From positions 1 through 18,051 of the forward strand of contig PXQL01000113.1 of the NCBI GenBank assembly GCA_003021335.1: DNA of 18,051 bases, read 5' to 3'. Below are positions 1-7,297 of this stretch, piece after piece. Numbering within the stretch: the stretch's first letter is position 1; each line of letters begins with the position of its first letter. Source of the DNA: Halobacteriales archaeon QH_10_67_13 (lineage in GTDB: Archaea > Halobacteriota > Halobacteria > Halobacteriales > Haloarculaceae). Made by a program: the position numbers and the translations under genes. Below the pieces are notes generated by a model. The model saw nothing but the letters and a program-made list of their open reading frames with translations. It had not been told where the DNA came from and made no database searches.

Positions 1-2652
1 GGGTCCGATATCACGCCCCCAGTGGCGACTCAGGAAGCGCTGTGTCCCGATGTTGATCCCCTCGGCACCGATGTCCGAGAGGGAGTTTCCTTCGACAGCC
101 GCGACCTGACCGGCAACGTCGATACCCGTTTCGACGTCGGCGATTGAGTTCTCCCGGATGGTTATTTTTGCCCTGCCGGTAACCGTGACCGAGTCCTGAA
201 CGTCAACTCGGCGACCGACACTGATTCCGGTCGTTTTCGCGGTCAGCTCGTTGCTCGTGATTCGTAGTGCCGGCGCTTCGGCGGCGCGAACAGCCGTGTC
301 CGCCCCGGAGACAGCGAGTTCACGGACCGTCACACCGGACGGTTGCGGCACTGGCCGTGCGATGGCGTAGTCGCGGGCTACCTGGATGCCCGCTTCGGCA
401 TCCGTACCGTCGACGACGAGTTCCGAGATGGTTACGTCATTGGCCGTGACCAACGCGACCGCTGGGTCCTCGGCCCCCTCGTTGGAGAACTGAATATTTG
501 GGGTGGCTCCGTCGGCCGCCGTCAGCGTCAGTGGTTTGTCGATGACGAGTCCTGCGCTGTCGTCCGGCCCGGCAACCACGTCCCCCTGGCCGTCCATGAG
601 TTCGATCGTCGTCCGGGGTGCCACCAGATCGACCGGTGCCTGCAGTGTCGGCGGGTCATCCGGGGCGACGACGAACGGGTCGGAGTGTGCGTGCACCGGA
701 TGCCCCTCGCCGTCGAGTGACGTATCGCCCCCCGTGAACTCGTAGGAGAGCTGGAACTGACCGATCAGGACCGATTCGGGGACGCTGACGCCGACGGGAA
801 TCCGTGTCCGGTCCGGGTCGATACTGACCGGTTCTCCGGACGCCGCCGTAGTGCCGTCGACGCGAAGCTCCACGTTCTCCGGACGCAACACTTCCTCGGT
901 CGCTATCTCGACGACGACCGTGTCGGCGTTTGCAACGTCGAACGTCGCCGTCGTCTCCTCTCCCGGATCGATCCGTGTCGACATCCGGTCGACCATCTCG
1001 ACGCCGAGGTCGTCCGTCCGGTCGAGTTGGAAGTCACGGCTGTCGGTGCCGGCCGGGTCGATACGCGTTCCCGTCGTCTCGAAGCCCAGACCAGTGGCAC
1101 CGATGGGCTGGGGCCCCGGGGGGACCGTCAGTTCGTACCTTCCCTGCGCGTCGGTCTCGGTCTTGGGACCGGCTTCCGAAGCGACCGTCGCACCTTCGAG
1201 CGGGCTGCCGGACCCGTCCGTGACTGTCCCGGAGAGCGTTTCACTGGCTTCGAGTCGACTGATAGCCGCGAGTGCGGAGACGATGCCCCGGCCGTAGCGG
1301 TCGTCGTGTCCGGGGTCGATGTCGAACTCGTCCTCGGCGGCCGGATGGCGGGCCGTTTCGGTGATAGCGTTTCGGACCGTGTCGCTGTCGGCGTCGGTCG
1401 CGGCCATCGCGAGCGCTGCGACGCCGGCGACACAGGGTGTTGCAAAACTCGTACCGGTGTGTCGGTCGAACTGACCGTCGAGCCCCGGTCCGATCATGTC
1501 GACAGCGGGGGCAGTCACGTCGGGAACGGTGTACTCCTCCGGCCACCGGTCGGCCGCGGCGTCGCCCCAGTACCGCTCCGTATTGATGCGCTCACCGCCG
1601 CTGTTCTCGTACAGTTCTCGGCCGTCGTCGATCCCGCCAACCGAGAGTACCCCCGGGATATTTCCCGGCGAAACGCTCGTGTATCGACCGTAGTTTCCGC
1701 TGCCGTTGACGACGAGGAGACCGCTCTCGATGGCGTTCCGGACCGGCTCTATGAACGCCTGATTGCACTGTGGGAGACCGAGACTCATGGACAGGATATC
1801 GACATCCTGCTCGATGGCCCACTCGATGCCCGCGAACACCGAGAGGGTCCGAATTCCTTCGGGCGGCTGACTCACGAATTGCGCCTTGTAGAGGTTCACC
1901 GCGGGCGCGACGCCGTACCTGTCTCCGTCGTCGGTGGTGCCGCCCGCGATGGTCCCGCTGACGGTCGTTCCGTGGCTGGATGTCGGAAATTCCGTTTGGG
2001 TGTTCGGTTCCGAGTCGACCCGGTTGCCCTGCTCGTCGAACTCCGCCCAGGCCCCGCGCTTCAACGACGCCGCCAGTTCTTCGTGTCCGGTCGTGTCGAT
2101 TCCGGTGTCGATAACTGCGACATCGACGCCCTCTCCCCGAGTGTCGTACACGTCCCACGCCTGTGGGACGTCCATTTCTTCGAGATGGTACGCGACGCCT
2201 GATTCCTCGGTCTGGCTGGGACTCGCGTCGGTCGCCACTGCGTCCGTCTCCTCGGTGACGCTGTGTGTCTCCACTGCGTAGTTCGGATGTACCGTGGTTA
2301 CGCTCTCGACGTTCAGGACCGCGTTCCGGCTGACGCTCCCGAGATCGACGGACACGAGCGCGGCGTTGACAGCCCAGAACCGTCGTTCGATGCTGACACC
2401 CGACCGTTCGGCGACGAACCGCTCGAACGGACGCTGGGTCGTGCGTGCGTGCTCCTGCAGCGTTGCTTTTCCAGCCCCGTCTGCCGGCTCGAACCGAACG
2501 ACCATCTCGACCGTGCCGGCGGCGTCTCCCGTCTTCGAATCTTCCGGCCAGGTCTCGCCGGCAGCCGGTTCGAGTCCCACTCCTGCCATCCCGACCCCCG
2601 TCGTTCCGAGAATGAACTCTCGCCTGCTTGGTGACCACGTCTGTCGATCCAT
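1..2652 (-). CDS. Tat-exported subtilisin-like (S8) serine protease with C-terminal beta-helix region, 3' end outside window
   Basis: This is an extracellular peptidase. Translation from the ATG at 2652 stays open for 884 codons to the window edge. Residues 8-16 hold a twin-arginine motif (SRREFIL) followed by a hydrophobic stretch, so export by Tat is likely, as for halolysins. Residues about 48-125 resemble an I9 propeptide. The S8 domain (about 155-465) has all catalytic residues: Asp182 (VIDTG), His227 (SHGTT), oxyanion Asn320 (GSGNYG) and Ser402 (GTSFATP). Residues about 470-545 look like a carboxypeptidase-regulatory-like beta-sandwich (GTVTDGSGSPLEGATV). From about 680 to the edge, short N/G/V-rich repeats (such as ITSNELT, IRENSIADVETGI) suggest a right-handed parallel beta-helix. 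Known halolysins are much shorter, roughly 400-530 residues, so the long C-terminal extension is unusual. Codon use looks less GC-biased than in the neighbours, a qualitative impression only. The substrate cannot be told. Confidence 0.9.
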   Translation of the reverse strand, partial: MDRQTWSPSRREFILGTTGVGMAGVGLEPAAGETWPEDSKTGDAAGTVEMVVRFEPADGAGKATLQEHARTTQRPFERFVAERSGVSIERRFWAVNAALVSVDLGSVSRNAVLNVESVTTVHPNYAVETHSVTEETDAVATDASPSQTEESGVAYHLEEMDVPQAWDVYDTRGEGVDVAVIDTGIDTTGHEELAASLKRGAWAEFDEQGNRVDSEPNTQTEFPTSSHGTTVSGTIAGGTTDDGDRYGVAPAVNLYKAQFVSQPPEGIRTLSVFAGIEWAIEQDVDILSMSLGLPQCNQAFIEPVRNAIESGLLVVNGSGNYGRYTSVSPGNIPGVLSVGGIDDGRELYENSGGERINTERYWGDAAADRWPEEYTVPDVTAPAVDMIGPGLDGQFDRHTGTSFATPCVAGVAALAMAATDADSDTVRNAITETARHPAAEDEFDIDPGHDDRYGRGIVSALAAISRLEASETLSGTVTDGSGSPLEGATVASEAGPKTETDAQGRYELTVPPGPQPIGATGLGFETTGTRIDPAGTDSRDFQLDRTDDLGVEMVDRMSTRIDPGEETTATFDVANADTVVVEIATEEVLRPENVELRVDGTTAASGEPVSIDPDRTRIPVGVSVPESVLIGQFQLSYEFTGGDTSLDGEGHPVHAHSDPFVVAPDDPPTLQAPVDLVAPRTTIELMDGQGDVVAGPDDSAGLVIDKPLTLTAADGATPNIQFSNEGAEDPAVALVTANDVTISELVVDGTDAEAGIQVARDYAIARPVPQPSGVTVRELAVSGADTAVRAAEAPALRITSNELTAKTTGISVGRRVDVQDSVTVTGRAKITIRENSIADVETGIDVAGQVAAVEGNSLSDIGAEGINIGTQRFLSRHWGRDIGP

Positions 2653-2674
2653 GGATCGGCGGTCACGCGGACCT

Positions 2675-2684
2675 TACATAAATT
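2675..2684 (-). promoter_or_regulatory. Putative TATA element of the protease gene
   Basis: On the minus strand the AT-rich element AATTTATGTA lies 23-32 bases upstream of the protease ATG. That is the spacing expected for an archaeal TATA box when transcription starts at or next to the start codon (leaderless mRNA). It is the clearest AT island in this GC-rich gap. Confidence 0.5.
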
Positions 2685-2882
2685 CCGGGGGGCGTATTAT
2701 CAAAGATGGGAACTCCGGTCGGCGCGAGGTACCCGTCCCGTGTTGATCAACTGACTTGCCGTCGGCGCGCGGTCGGACGCGGGCCCATGATTGGGTAATC
2801 GGAGAGCGGCTCGGCTGCTTGACGGAGGGCGGTGACGGGTTGGAACGATACCCGGGCGTGTCGCGACATCAGCGGCGACTCC

Positions 2883-2904
2883 GGCCGGCGGTCGCGAGCC
2901 GGCC
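2883..2904 (-). terminator. GC-rich hairpin directly after the PGF-CTERM gene stop
   Basis: A perfect 7-bp inverted repeat (GGCCGGC / GCCGGCC, 8-base loop) abuts the TGA stop at 2905-2907. It could form a 3' hairpin in the transcript. No T-run follows on the minus strand, so a classical archaeal U-tract terminator is not supported, and such GC palindromes are fairly common by chance here. The remainder of the 252-base gap (2653-2904) holds no gene that I can support. Confidence 0.25.
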
Positions 2905-4440
2905 TCAGTCTCGCCTGGCGGCGACCAGCGCCGCGACGAGGACGGCGACCAGCGCCGCCGCGACCCCGAAGCCGGGTCCGCTGCCGTCGTCGTCGCCGAC
3001 CGCGCCGGCGTCCGGATCGACCTCGGTCGCGAGTAGCTCCGTCGCCTGTCCGCTGTTGTAGCTCGGAAGCTCGTCGCGGTCCCACTCGCCCGGCTCGGTG
3101 ACCGTTGTCTCGGGGCCGATGACGCCGGCGTCCTCAAGCGCTTCGCGGGTCGTCGCCCGATCCTCGCCGTCGAGGTAGACGTATGTTCGGACGGGGTTTT
3201 CCCGTTCGAAGGCAACCTGCTCGACGGTTAGGTCCTCGCCGAACGGACTGTCCTCGGCTAGCGACTCGAAGCTCTCGAACTCGACGGCTGCCTCGGCGGT
3301 GATCGTATCGCTGTCGCCGACGATCCGGACTGCTCCGTCCTCGAAGCCGGCCGCCGAGAGCCCCCCGAAGGGCCCCTCGTCGTCTGTCACCGGGGCCGCG
3401 TCGCCGAGGCCGAACAGCTCGCGCACCCAGTCCTCCCGCTCGACGCTCAGGTCAGCTTGGCCCTCGATCAGCCCGTCCTCGGCGATGAACTCGGCGGCGG
3501 CGTCGACGCTCGTGTCGATCTCTCGGTCGAGCTCGTCGACGTACGCGCCCCAGTTGTCGGTCTCGATCGCAGTGTTGATGTCCACGCCCTGACCGCCGTC
3601 CTCGGGTCCGACCGACACGTCCCAGGTGACTCGTTGTTCGTAGTCAGCCGCGGCCATCGCGTCGAATTGGTTCTTCAGGTCTGCCCGCGCGGAGTCGCCG
3701 TCCTCGCCGGCCTCGGCGAGGGCGAGGGTTAGCTCCTCGTAGTCGCGCACGTCCAGTCGGGTGTCGAGGACGACCCGGTCGTCCTCGCTCGAGAGCTCAA
3801 CGCTGAACTCTGCGAGCGTCGCCGCTTCGAGTGCCTCCTGCAGAGTCCCGCGGTCGACGGCCTCGTCGGTTTCCGCGGCGAGGGCGGGTACGAGCGCCTC
3901 CTCGACGCCCTCGAGCCCGACTGCGTACGCGAAGCTCACCTCGCCGGCCTCCTCGTCGAAGCTGTGGTCGGTCACGTCGACGGTCGCCGTCACCGGCGAG
4001 CCGCTCGTGGCCGCCTGGAAGAACCCTCGGATCAGGCGCTCGACGGCCTCGGGGGTCCGATACTGCTCGTACTGGGCCTCGGGCACGGTCGTCGCGGCGC
4101 TCCCGATGGCGCTGTACCCGTCCGGTCCCTCCTCGATTGTGAGGCTGAACTGATCGAACCCGCCGGGGACCAGTCCCGTCGACTGTGTACCCGCCTCGCC
4201 CTCGACAGACGTCTCGAGGGTCAGCCGGTCGGCGCTGAACGCGACCTCACCGCTGGTCGCCGCGCTCTGAGTGTCGCCCTGCCCGGGAACCACCGCGTCG
4301 AAGTCGAACTCGGCGCCGAATGCGTCCGGACCGTACGCCGCCTCAAGCAACAGCGACAGTGTTCCGGGACCCTCGCCGTCGGTCATCCCCGATCCCGAGG
4401 CGGTGACGTCGAGACTGTCGGGTCCGATCTCGGCGGCCAC
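2905..4440 (-). CDS. PGF-CTERM cell-surface protein, main body (reading frame broken from its signal peptide)
   Basis: This is a very acidic secreted protein of unknown function. The frame opens at a GTG at 4440 and gives 511 residues, but the true N-terminus is encoded in another frame at 4343-4666. The last about 23 residues are a PGF-CTERM tripartite signal: Pro-Gly-Phe at 489-491 after an Asp/Gly/Ser-rich linker, a hydrophobic Ala/Val/Leu segment, then Ala-Arg-Arg-Asp. In haloarchaea such tails are processed by archaeosortase A with lipid attachment, so the product should be anchored outside the membrane. No other membrane segment or catalytic motif is visible; alternating polar/hydrophobic stretches suggest beta-rich structure. 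Open frame continues a short way upstream of 4440 (for example SSHENVSDDLE) and probably belongs to the real protein. Restoring one frame from 4666 would give about 586 residues. Confidence 0.75.
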   Translation of the reverse strand: MAAEIGPDSLDVTASGSGMTDGEGPGTLSLLLEAAYGPDAFGAEFDFDAVVPGQGDTQSAATSGEVAFSADRLTLETSVEGEAGTQSTGLVPGGFDQFSLTIEEGPDGYSAIGSAATTVPEAQYEQYRTPEAVERLIRGFFQAATSGSPVTATVDVTDHSFDEEAGEVSFAYAVGLEGVEEALVPALAAETDEAVDRGTLQEALEAATLAEFSVELSSEDDRVVLDTRLDVRDYEELTLALAEAGEDGDSARADLKNQFDAMAAADYEQRVTWDVSVGPEDGGQGVDINTAIETDNWGAYVDELDREIDTSVDAAAEFIAEDGLIEGQADLSVEREDWVRELFGLGDAAPVTDDEGPFGGLSAAGFEDGAVRIVGDSDTITAEAAVEFESFESLAEDSPFGEDLTVEQVAFERENPVRTYVYLDGEDRATTREALEDAGVIGPETTVTEPGEWDRDELPSYNSGQATELLATEVDPDAGAVGDDDGSGPGFGVAAALVAVLVAALVAARRD

Positions 4441-4666
4441 CTCGAGGTCGTCGCTGACGTTCTCGTGACTGGATGTTTCCGCTTGACTGCTCGTAGACGA
4501 CGACCGCCTCGCCGTCCTCGCCGAGGTACAGCCGATCGGCCGGCTGTGCGGTCGCTTCCCCGCCCGGCGACTGTGCGGCGACTGCCGGTGGGCTCATCAA
4601 GAGTCCGACGACCAACACGAGTACGCCGACGGTCCGTCTGAGCGACGTTTCCCTGTGTTCTTTCAT
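4343..4666 (-). CDS. N-terminal signal-peptide fragment of the PGF-CTERM protein (frameshifted)
   Basis: From the ATG at 4666 the frame encodes a clear Sec signal peptide: a basic N-region (KEHRETSLRR), a hydrophobic core (VGVLVLVVGLLM) and a likely cleavage site after AVA around residue 30. It continues as a plausible mature start (DRLYLGEDGEAVVVYEQ, to about residue 60). After that the frame turns into Arg-rich nonsense and stops at 4343. The sensible continuation is in the frame of the 511-residue ORF, so 2905-4666 is best read as one gene with a net gain of one base (or loss of two) between about 4443 and 4492. Only the first about 60 codons of this ORF are likely genuine. Either a sequencing error or a real inactivating mutation would explain it; programmed frameshifting has no supporting motif. 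Confidence 0.65.
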   Translation of the reverse strand: MKEHRETSLRRTVGVLVLVVGLLMSPPAVAAQSPGGEATAQPADRLYLGEDGEAVVVYEQSSGNIQSRERQRRPRGGRRDRTRQSRRHRLGIGDDRRRGSRNTVAVA

Positions 4667-4689
4667 CGTCTCTCGGTTTTGTGTTGTCG

Positions 4690-4698
4690 GTAATGAAC
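4690..4698 (-). promoter_or_regulatory. Putative TATA element of the PGF-CTERM gene
   Basis: The minus-strand stretch TTCATTAC lies 24-32 bases before the ATG at 4666, inside the 66-base gap after the methyltransferase gene. Spacing fits a leaderless promoter, so the surface-protein gene could be transcribed on its own. Confidence 0.35.
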
Positions 4699-4732
4699 GT
4701 TTCTCCTCGTTTTCCGGCCAGCAGAGAACGGG

Positions 4733-5866
4733 TCAGGCCAGCCGCCGCTCGGCGAGTTCGGCGCCTTCGACGAGACTCCCCAGCTTCTCCCAGGCGATCT
4801 CGGGGTCGACGGCGTTTGCTCCCTCGACGACGGTCTCGAACCCGCAGTCGGCGCCGGCGACGATCCGCTCGGGATCGCCAACGACCTCCGCGAACCGCTC
4901 GATGCGCTCGGCGACGAGTTCCGGGTGTTCGACAACGTTCGTCTTCACGTCGATCACGCCCGGGACCAGCTGCCACCCCTCCGGGAGTGGGTGCTCGCGG
5001 AAGGTCCGGTACTCGTGTTCGTGTCGCGGGTTCGCCCCCTCGATGACAAGTCCGCTCACGTCGGCCTCGTAGAGGGGGCCGATCACGTCCGCGAGCGCCA
5101 CGTCGTGGTGGTGTGGCCCGGGGTAGTTCCCCCAGCAGGCGTGCAGCCGGACCCGCTCTGCGGGCACGCCCGCGAGCGCCCGGTTGAGCGCCGCGACGTG
5201 GGTCTCAACGCGCTCGCGAAACTGCCGCGTCGAGTCGTCCTTGTAGGTGAGCGTCCGCCCGGCCAGCAGGTCCGGGGCGTCGATCTGGAGCCGTGCGCCG
5301 GTCTCCGCGATCAGCTCGTACTCGGTCGCGAGCGCCTCCGCGAGATCGAACAGGTACGACTCGACCGAGTCGTGGTGGTCGGTCTCGGTGAACCGGACCA
5401 CCGCCCCCGGCGACGGTGCCGTGTGGAATCGTCCGGAAAAGGAGACGCCCTCGGCGGCGATCGCCTCCTCGAAGCGGGCCAGCTCGCGGCCCAGCGCGTC
5501 GGGGTCTGCGTACTCGATCGGGCCGACGGCGACCGGGCCGCCGATCGTCTCGCTGTCCCCGAGCAGCTCGCGGGCGTACTCGGGAAACTCATCGAGATCC
5601 GAGGGCCACTCCCGCTCTACGGTCCCGTCGCTGAACCCCGATAGTCGGTTCGTCACGTCCACCGAGTAGGCGATGCGGCTCTGCTCGCCGTCGTTCACGA
5701 TATCGAGCCCGACCGCCGCCTGCCGCCGGACGACCGTTCGGATCGACTCCGCGACGGCCGCCTCGAAGGCCGTCTCCGTGCGCTCGCCGCCGGTCAGAAG
5801 CTCACGGAGCTCCGGCGATCGGGGGAGGCTCCCGACGTGGGTGGTCTGGATCGTGGGTGCTGCCAT
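4733..5866 (-). CDS. Stand-alone MetE C-terminal-like zinc methyltransferase (cobalamin-independent methionine synthase family II)
   Basis: This 377-residue TIM-barrel protein belongs to the family of the C-terminal catalytic domain of MetE, which also includes epoxyalkane:coenzyme M transferase. The family start is present at residues 8-15 (TTHVGSLPR). The expected zinc ligands are all visible: His242 and Cys244 (LHACWGN), Glu276 (LVIEGANPRHEHEY) and Cys341 (AGADCGFE). Length is normal for single-domain members and it looks intact. The likely chemistry is transfer of an alkyl group to a thiol activated by zinc; whether the acceptor is homocysteine cannot be told, since no partner MetE-N-like gene is adjacent. 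The ATG at 5866 is 116 bases from the divergent amidohydrolase start. No haloarchaeal operon partner is seen. Confidence 0.8.
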   Translation of the reverse strand: MAAPTIQTTHVGSLPRSPELRELLTGGERTETAFEAAVAESIRTVVRRQAAVGLDIVNDGEQSRIAYSVDVTNRLSGFSDGTVEREWPSDLDEFPEYARELLGDSETIGGPVAVGPIEYADPDALGRELARFEEAIAAEGVSFSGRFHTAPSPGAVVRFTETDHHDSVESYLFDLAEALATEYELIAETGARLQIDAPDLLAGRTLTYKDDSTRQFRERVETHVAALNRALAGVPAERVRLHACWGNYPGPHHHDVALADVIGPLYEADVSGLVIEGANPRHEHEYRTFREHPLPEGWQLVPGVIDVKTNVVEHPELVAERIERFAEVVGDPERIVAGADCGFETVVEGANAVDPEIAWEKLGSLVEGAELAERRLA

Positions 5867-5888
5867 CGTCGGGATTCGGGTCGCCCGG

Positions 5889-5896
5889 TTACAAAG
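5889..5896 (-). promoter_or_regulatory. Putative TATA element of the MetE-like gene
   Basis: CTTTGTAA on the minus strand lies 23-30 bases upstream of the ATG at 5866, in the divergent intergenic region 5867-5982. Spacing fits a leaderless transcript. Confidence 0.4.
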
Positions 5897-5953
5897 CGGT
5901 GTCGACGCCGCGTCGAGCGCATCCGCGGTCTCCTCGAGGACTCCGACGAACGA

Positions 5954-5960
5954 CTTTTGC
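5954..5960 (+). promoter_or_regulatory. Putative TATA element of the M20 amidohydrolase gene
   Basis: The short AT-rich element CTTTTGC lies 23-29 bases upstream of the ATG at 5983. It supports 5983 rather than the earlier in-frame start at 5857, which would overlap the divergent gene. Confidence 0.4.
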
Positions 5961-5982
5961 GTCGCGACCTCCCGGTAGCCGT

Positions 5983-7260
5983 ATGCGCGAGCTGTTAGCG
6001 TTCGTCGACGGCGACCGTCTCCGGGCGGACATCGAGGCGACAGCCGCCTTTGGCGCGGTCGACACGGCGGATCCGGACGCCCGCGGGCGGACCAACCGGA
6101 CCGGATCGGCGGCCAACCGACGAGCTCGAGACTATCTCTCGGAGCGGCTCCGGGAGGCCGGGCTCTCGGTCACCGTCGATCCGGTCGGGAACGTCGCCGG
6201 CACCTGGGTTCCCGACGGCGCGGACCCCGAGGCCGCGCCGGTCGCGAGCGGGAGTCACCTCGACAGCGTCCCCGAGGGGGGTATCTTCGACGGGCCGCTG
6301 GGGGTCTACGCCGCCCTCGAGGCGGTCCGGGCGCTCCAGGACGCGGAGGTCGATCTCGACCGGCCGGTGACGGTCGTTAGCTTCACCGAGGAAGAAGGGG
6401 CGACGTTCGGGGACGGGCTGGTGGGCTCGTCGGTCGCGACCGGAGCGAGGAGTGTCGAAGCCGCACACGCCCTGACCGACGACGACGGCCGGTCGCTGGG
6501 CGAGGCCCTCTCGGAGATCGGCTATCGCGGCGAGGGGACGGTCGATCCCTCCGGGTGGGACGGGTTCCTCGAGCTCCACGTCGAACAAAACACCGTCCTC
6601 GAGACGGCCGGCGCGGCCGTCGGTGTCGTCACGACGATCCCCGGCCTCACCCACTGCTCGGTGACCGTCGCCGGCGAGGCCGACCACGCCGGCGCGACGG
6701 CGATGGACGACCGGACCGACGCCCTCACCGCCGCCGCCGAGTTCGTCGGCGACGTCGAGCGCGCCGCCGTGGAGACCGCCGACGAACTCGATTCCGCGGC
6801 CGTCGGCACGGTCGGCTCCCTGACGGTCAGCCCGAACGCGACCAACGTGATCCCCGGCCGGGTCCGGGCCGGTGTCGACATCCGGGACGTGACTGCCGAG
6901 GGCATCGAGCGGGTTGTCTCGGCCGCCCGAGACTCGCTGGCCCGGCTCGAGCGCGACCGGGGCGTGCAAACGACCTTCGATCGACACCTCGACGTGGCGC
7001 CGACGCCGATGAGCGACCGGCTCCGCGAAGCCGCCCGCGCGGCCGCGGCCGACTGCACCGTCGAATCGATCGACCTGCCCTCCGGCGCCGGCCACGACGC
7101 GATGCGGGTCGCCGACGCGACCGACGCCGCCCTGCTCTTTGCTCCCTCCCGGGGCGGGTACTCTCACTCCCACAAGGAGTGGACCGACTGGGCGGACTGT
7201 GCCCGGGCGACCGAGGTGCTTGCCGGGGCGATCGCGGCTGCCGCGACCGACGGGTCGTGA
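5983..7260 (+). CDS. M20-family Zn-dependent amidohydrolase (N-carbamoyl amino acid hydrolase / allantoate amidohydrolase type)
   Basis: This 425-residue cytosolic enzyme hydrolyses a ureido or amide bond in the manner of HyuC, AllC and beta-ureidopropionase. Binuclear metal-site motifs are in order: His92 (GSHLD), Asp103 (GIFDGPLG), Glu137/Glu138 (TEEEGATF), His199 (LELHVEQ) and His395 (GYSHSHKEW). The inserted dimerisation domain is about residues 212-325, with the family motif ADHAGAT at 233-239. SGAGHDAM at 367-374 is also typical. Two small departures from the usual consensus are HAGATA for HAGATP and SHSH for SHSP. The start at 5983 gives the usual family N-terminus; 42 extra codons upstream look like read-through of the divergent promoter. 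The exact substrate cannot be assigned: no hydantoinase, allantoinase or transporter gene is nearby. The DHH gene follows after 37 bases. Confidence 0.85.
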   Translation: MRELLAFVDGDRLRADIEATAAFGAVDTADPDARGRTNRTGSAANRRARDYLSERLREAGLSVTVDPVGNVAGTWVPDGADPEAAPVASGSHLDSVPEGGIFDGPLGVYAALEAVRALQDAEVDLDRPVTVVSFTEEEGATFGDGLVGSSVATGARSVEAAHALTDDDGRSLGEALSEIGYRGEGTVDPSGWDGFLELHVEQNTVLETAGAAVGVVTTIPGLTHCSVTVAGEADHAGATAMDDRTDALTAAAEFVGDVERAAVETADELDSAAVGTVGSLTVSPNATNVIPGRVRAGVDIRDVTAEGIERVVSAARDSLARLERDRGVQTTFDRHLDVAPTPMSDRLREAARAAAADCTVESIDLPSGAGHDAMRVADATDAALLFAPSRGGYSHSHKEWTDWADCARATEVLAGAIAAAATDGS

Positions 7261-7267
7261 CCGGGGC

Positions 7268-7277
7268 GTTCATTGAG
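7268..7277 (+). promoter_or_regulatory. Putative TATA element of the DHH phosphoesterase gene
   Basis: GTTCATTGAG lies 21-30 bases before the ATG at 7298, in the 37-base gap after the amidohydrolase. It resembles the TTCATT and CTTATTGAG elements seen before other genes in this window. Co-transcription with the upstream gene remains possible. Confidence 0.3.
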
Positions 7278-7297
7278 CCCGGGCGACTCGTGTACGT

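Noticed and set aside
1027..2202. Long plus-strand open frame (391 codons) opposite the protease gene
   Set aside because: It has no recognisable motif, and the minus strand carries a full catalytic subtilase with all active-site residues. Open antisense frames are expected in GC-rich DNA.
1592..2638. Minus-strand Arg-rich frame (348 codons) overlapping the protease
   Set aside because: The extreme Arg/Gly content is the signature of an out-of-frame reading of haloarchaeal coding DNA; the protease frame from 2652 is clearly real.
2653..2904. A small gene in the gap between the protease and the PGF-CTERM gene
   Set aside because: Open frames here are Arg-rich and extend into neighbouring genes in wrong frames; only promoter and hairpin signals are supportable.
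4443..4492. Programmed ribosomal frameshifting in the PGF-CTERM gene
   Set aside because: No slippery heptamer or strong downstream structure is visible; a mutation or sequencing error is simpler.
5995..7173. Minus-strand frame of 392 codons opposite the amidohydrolase
   Set aside because: Antisense shadow; the plus strand shows all M20 metal-site motifs.
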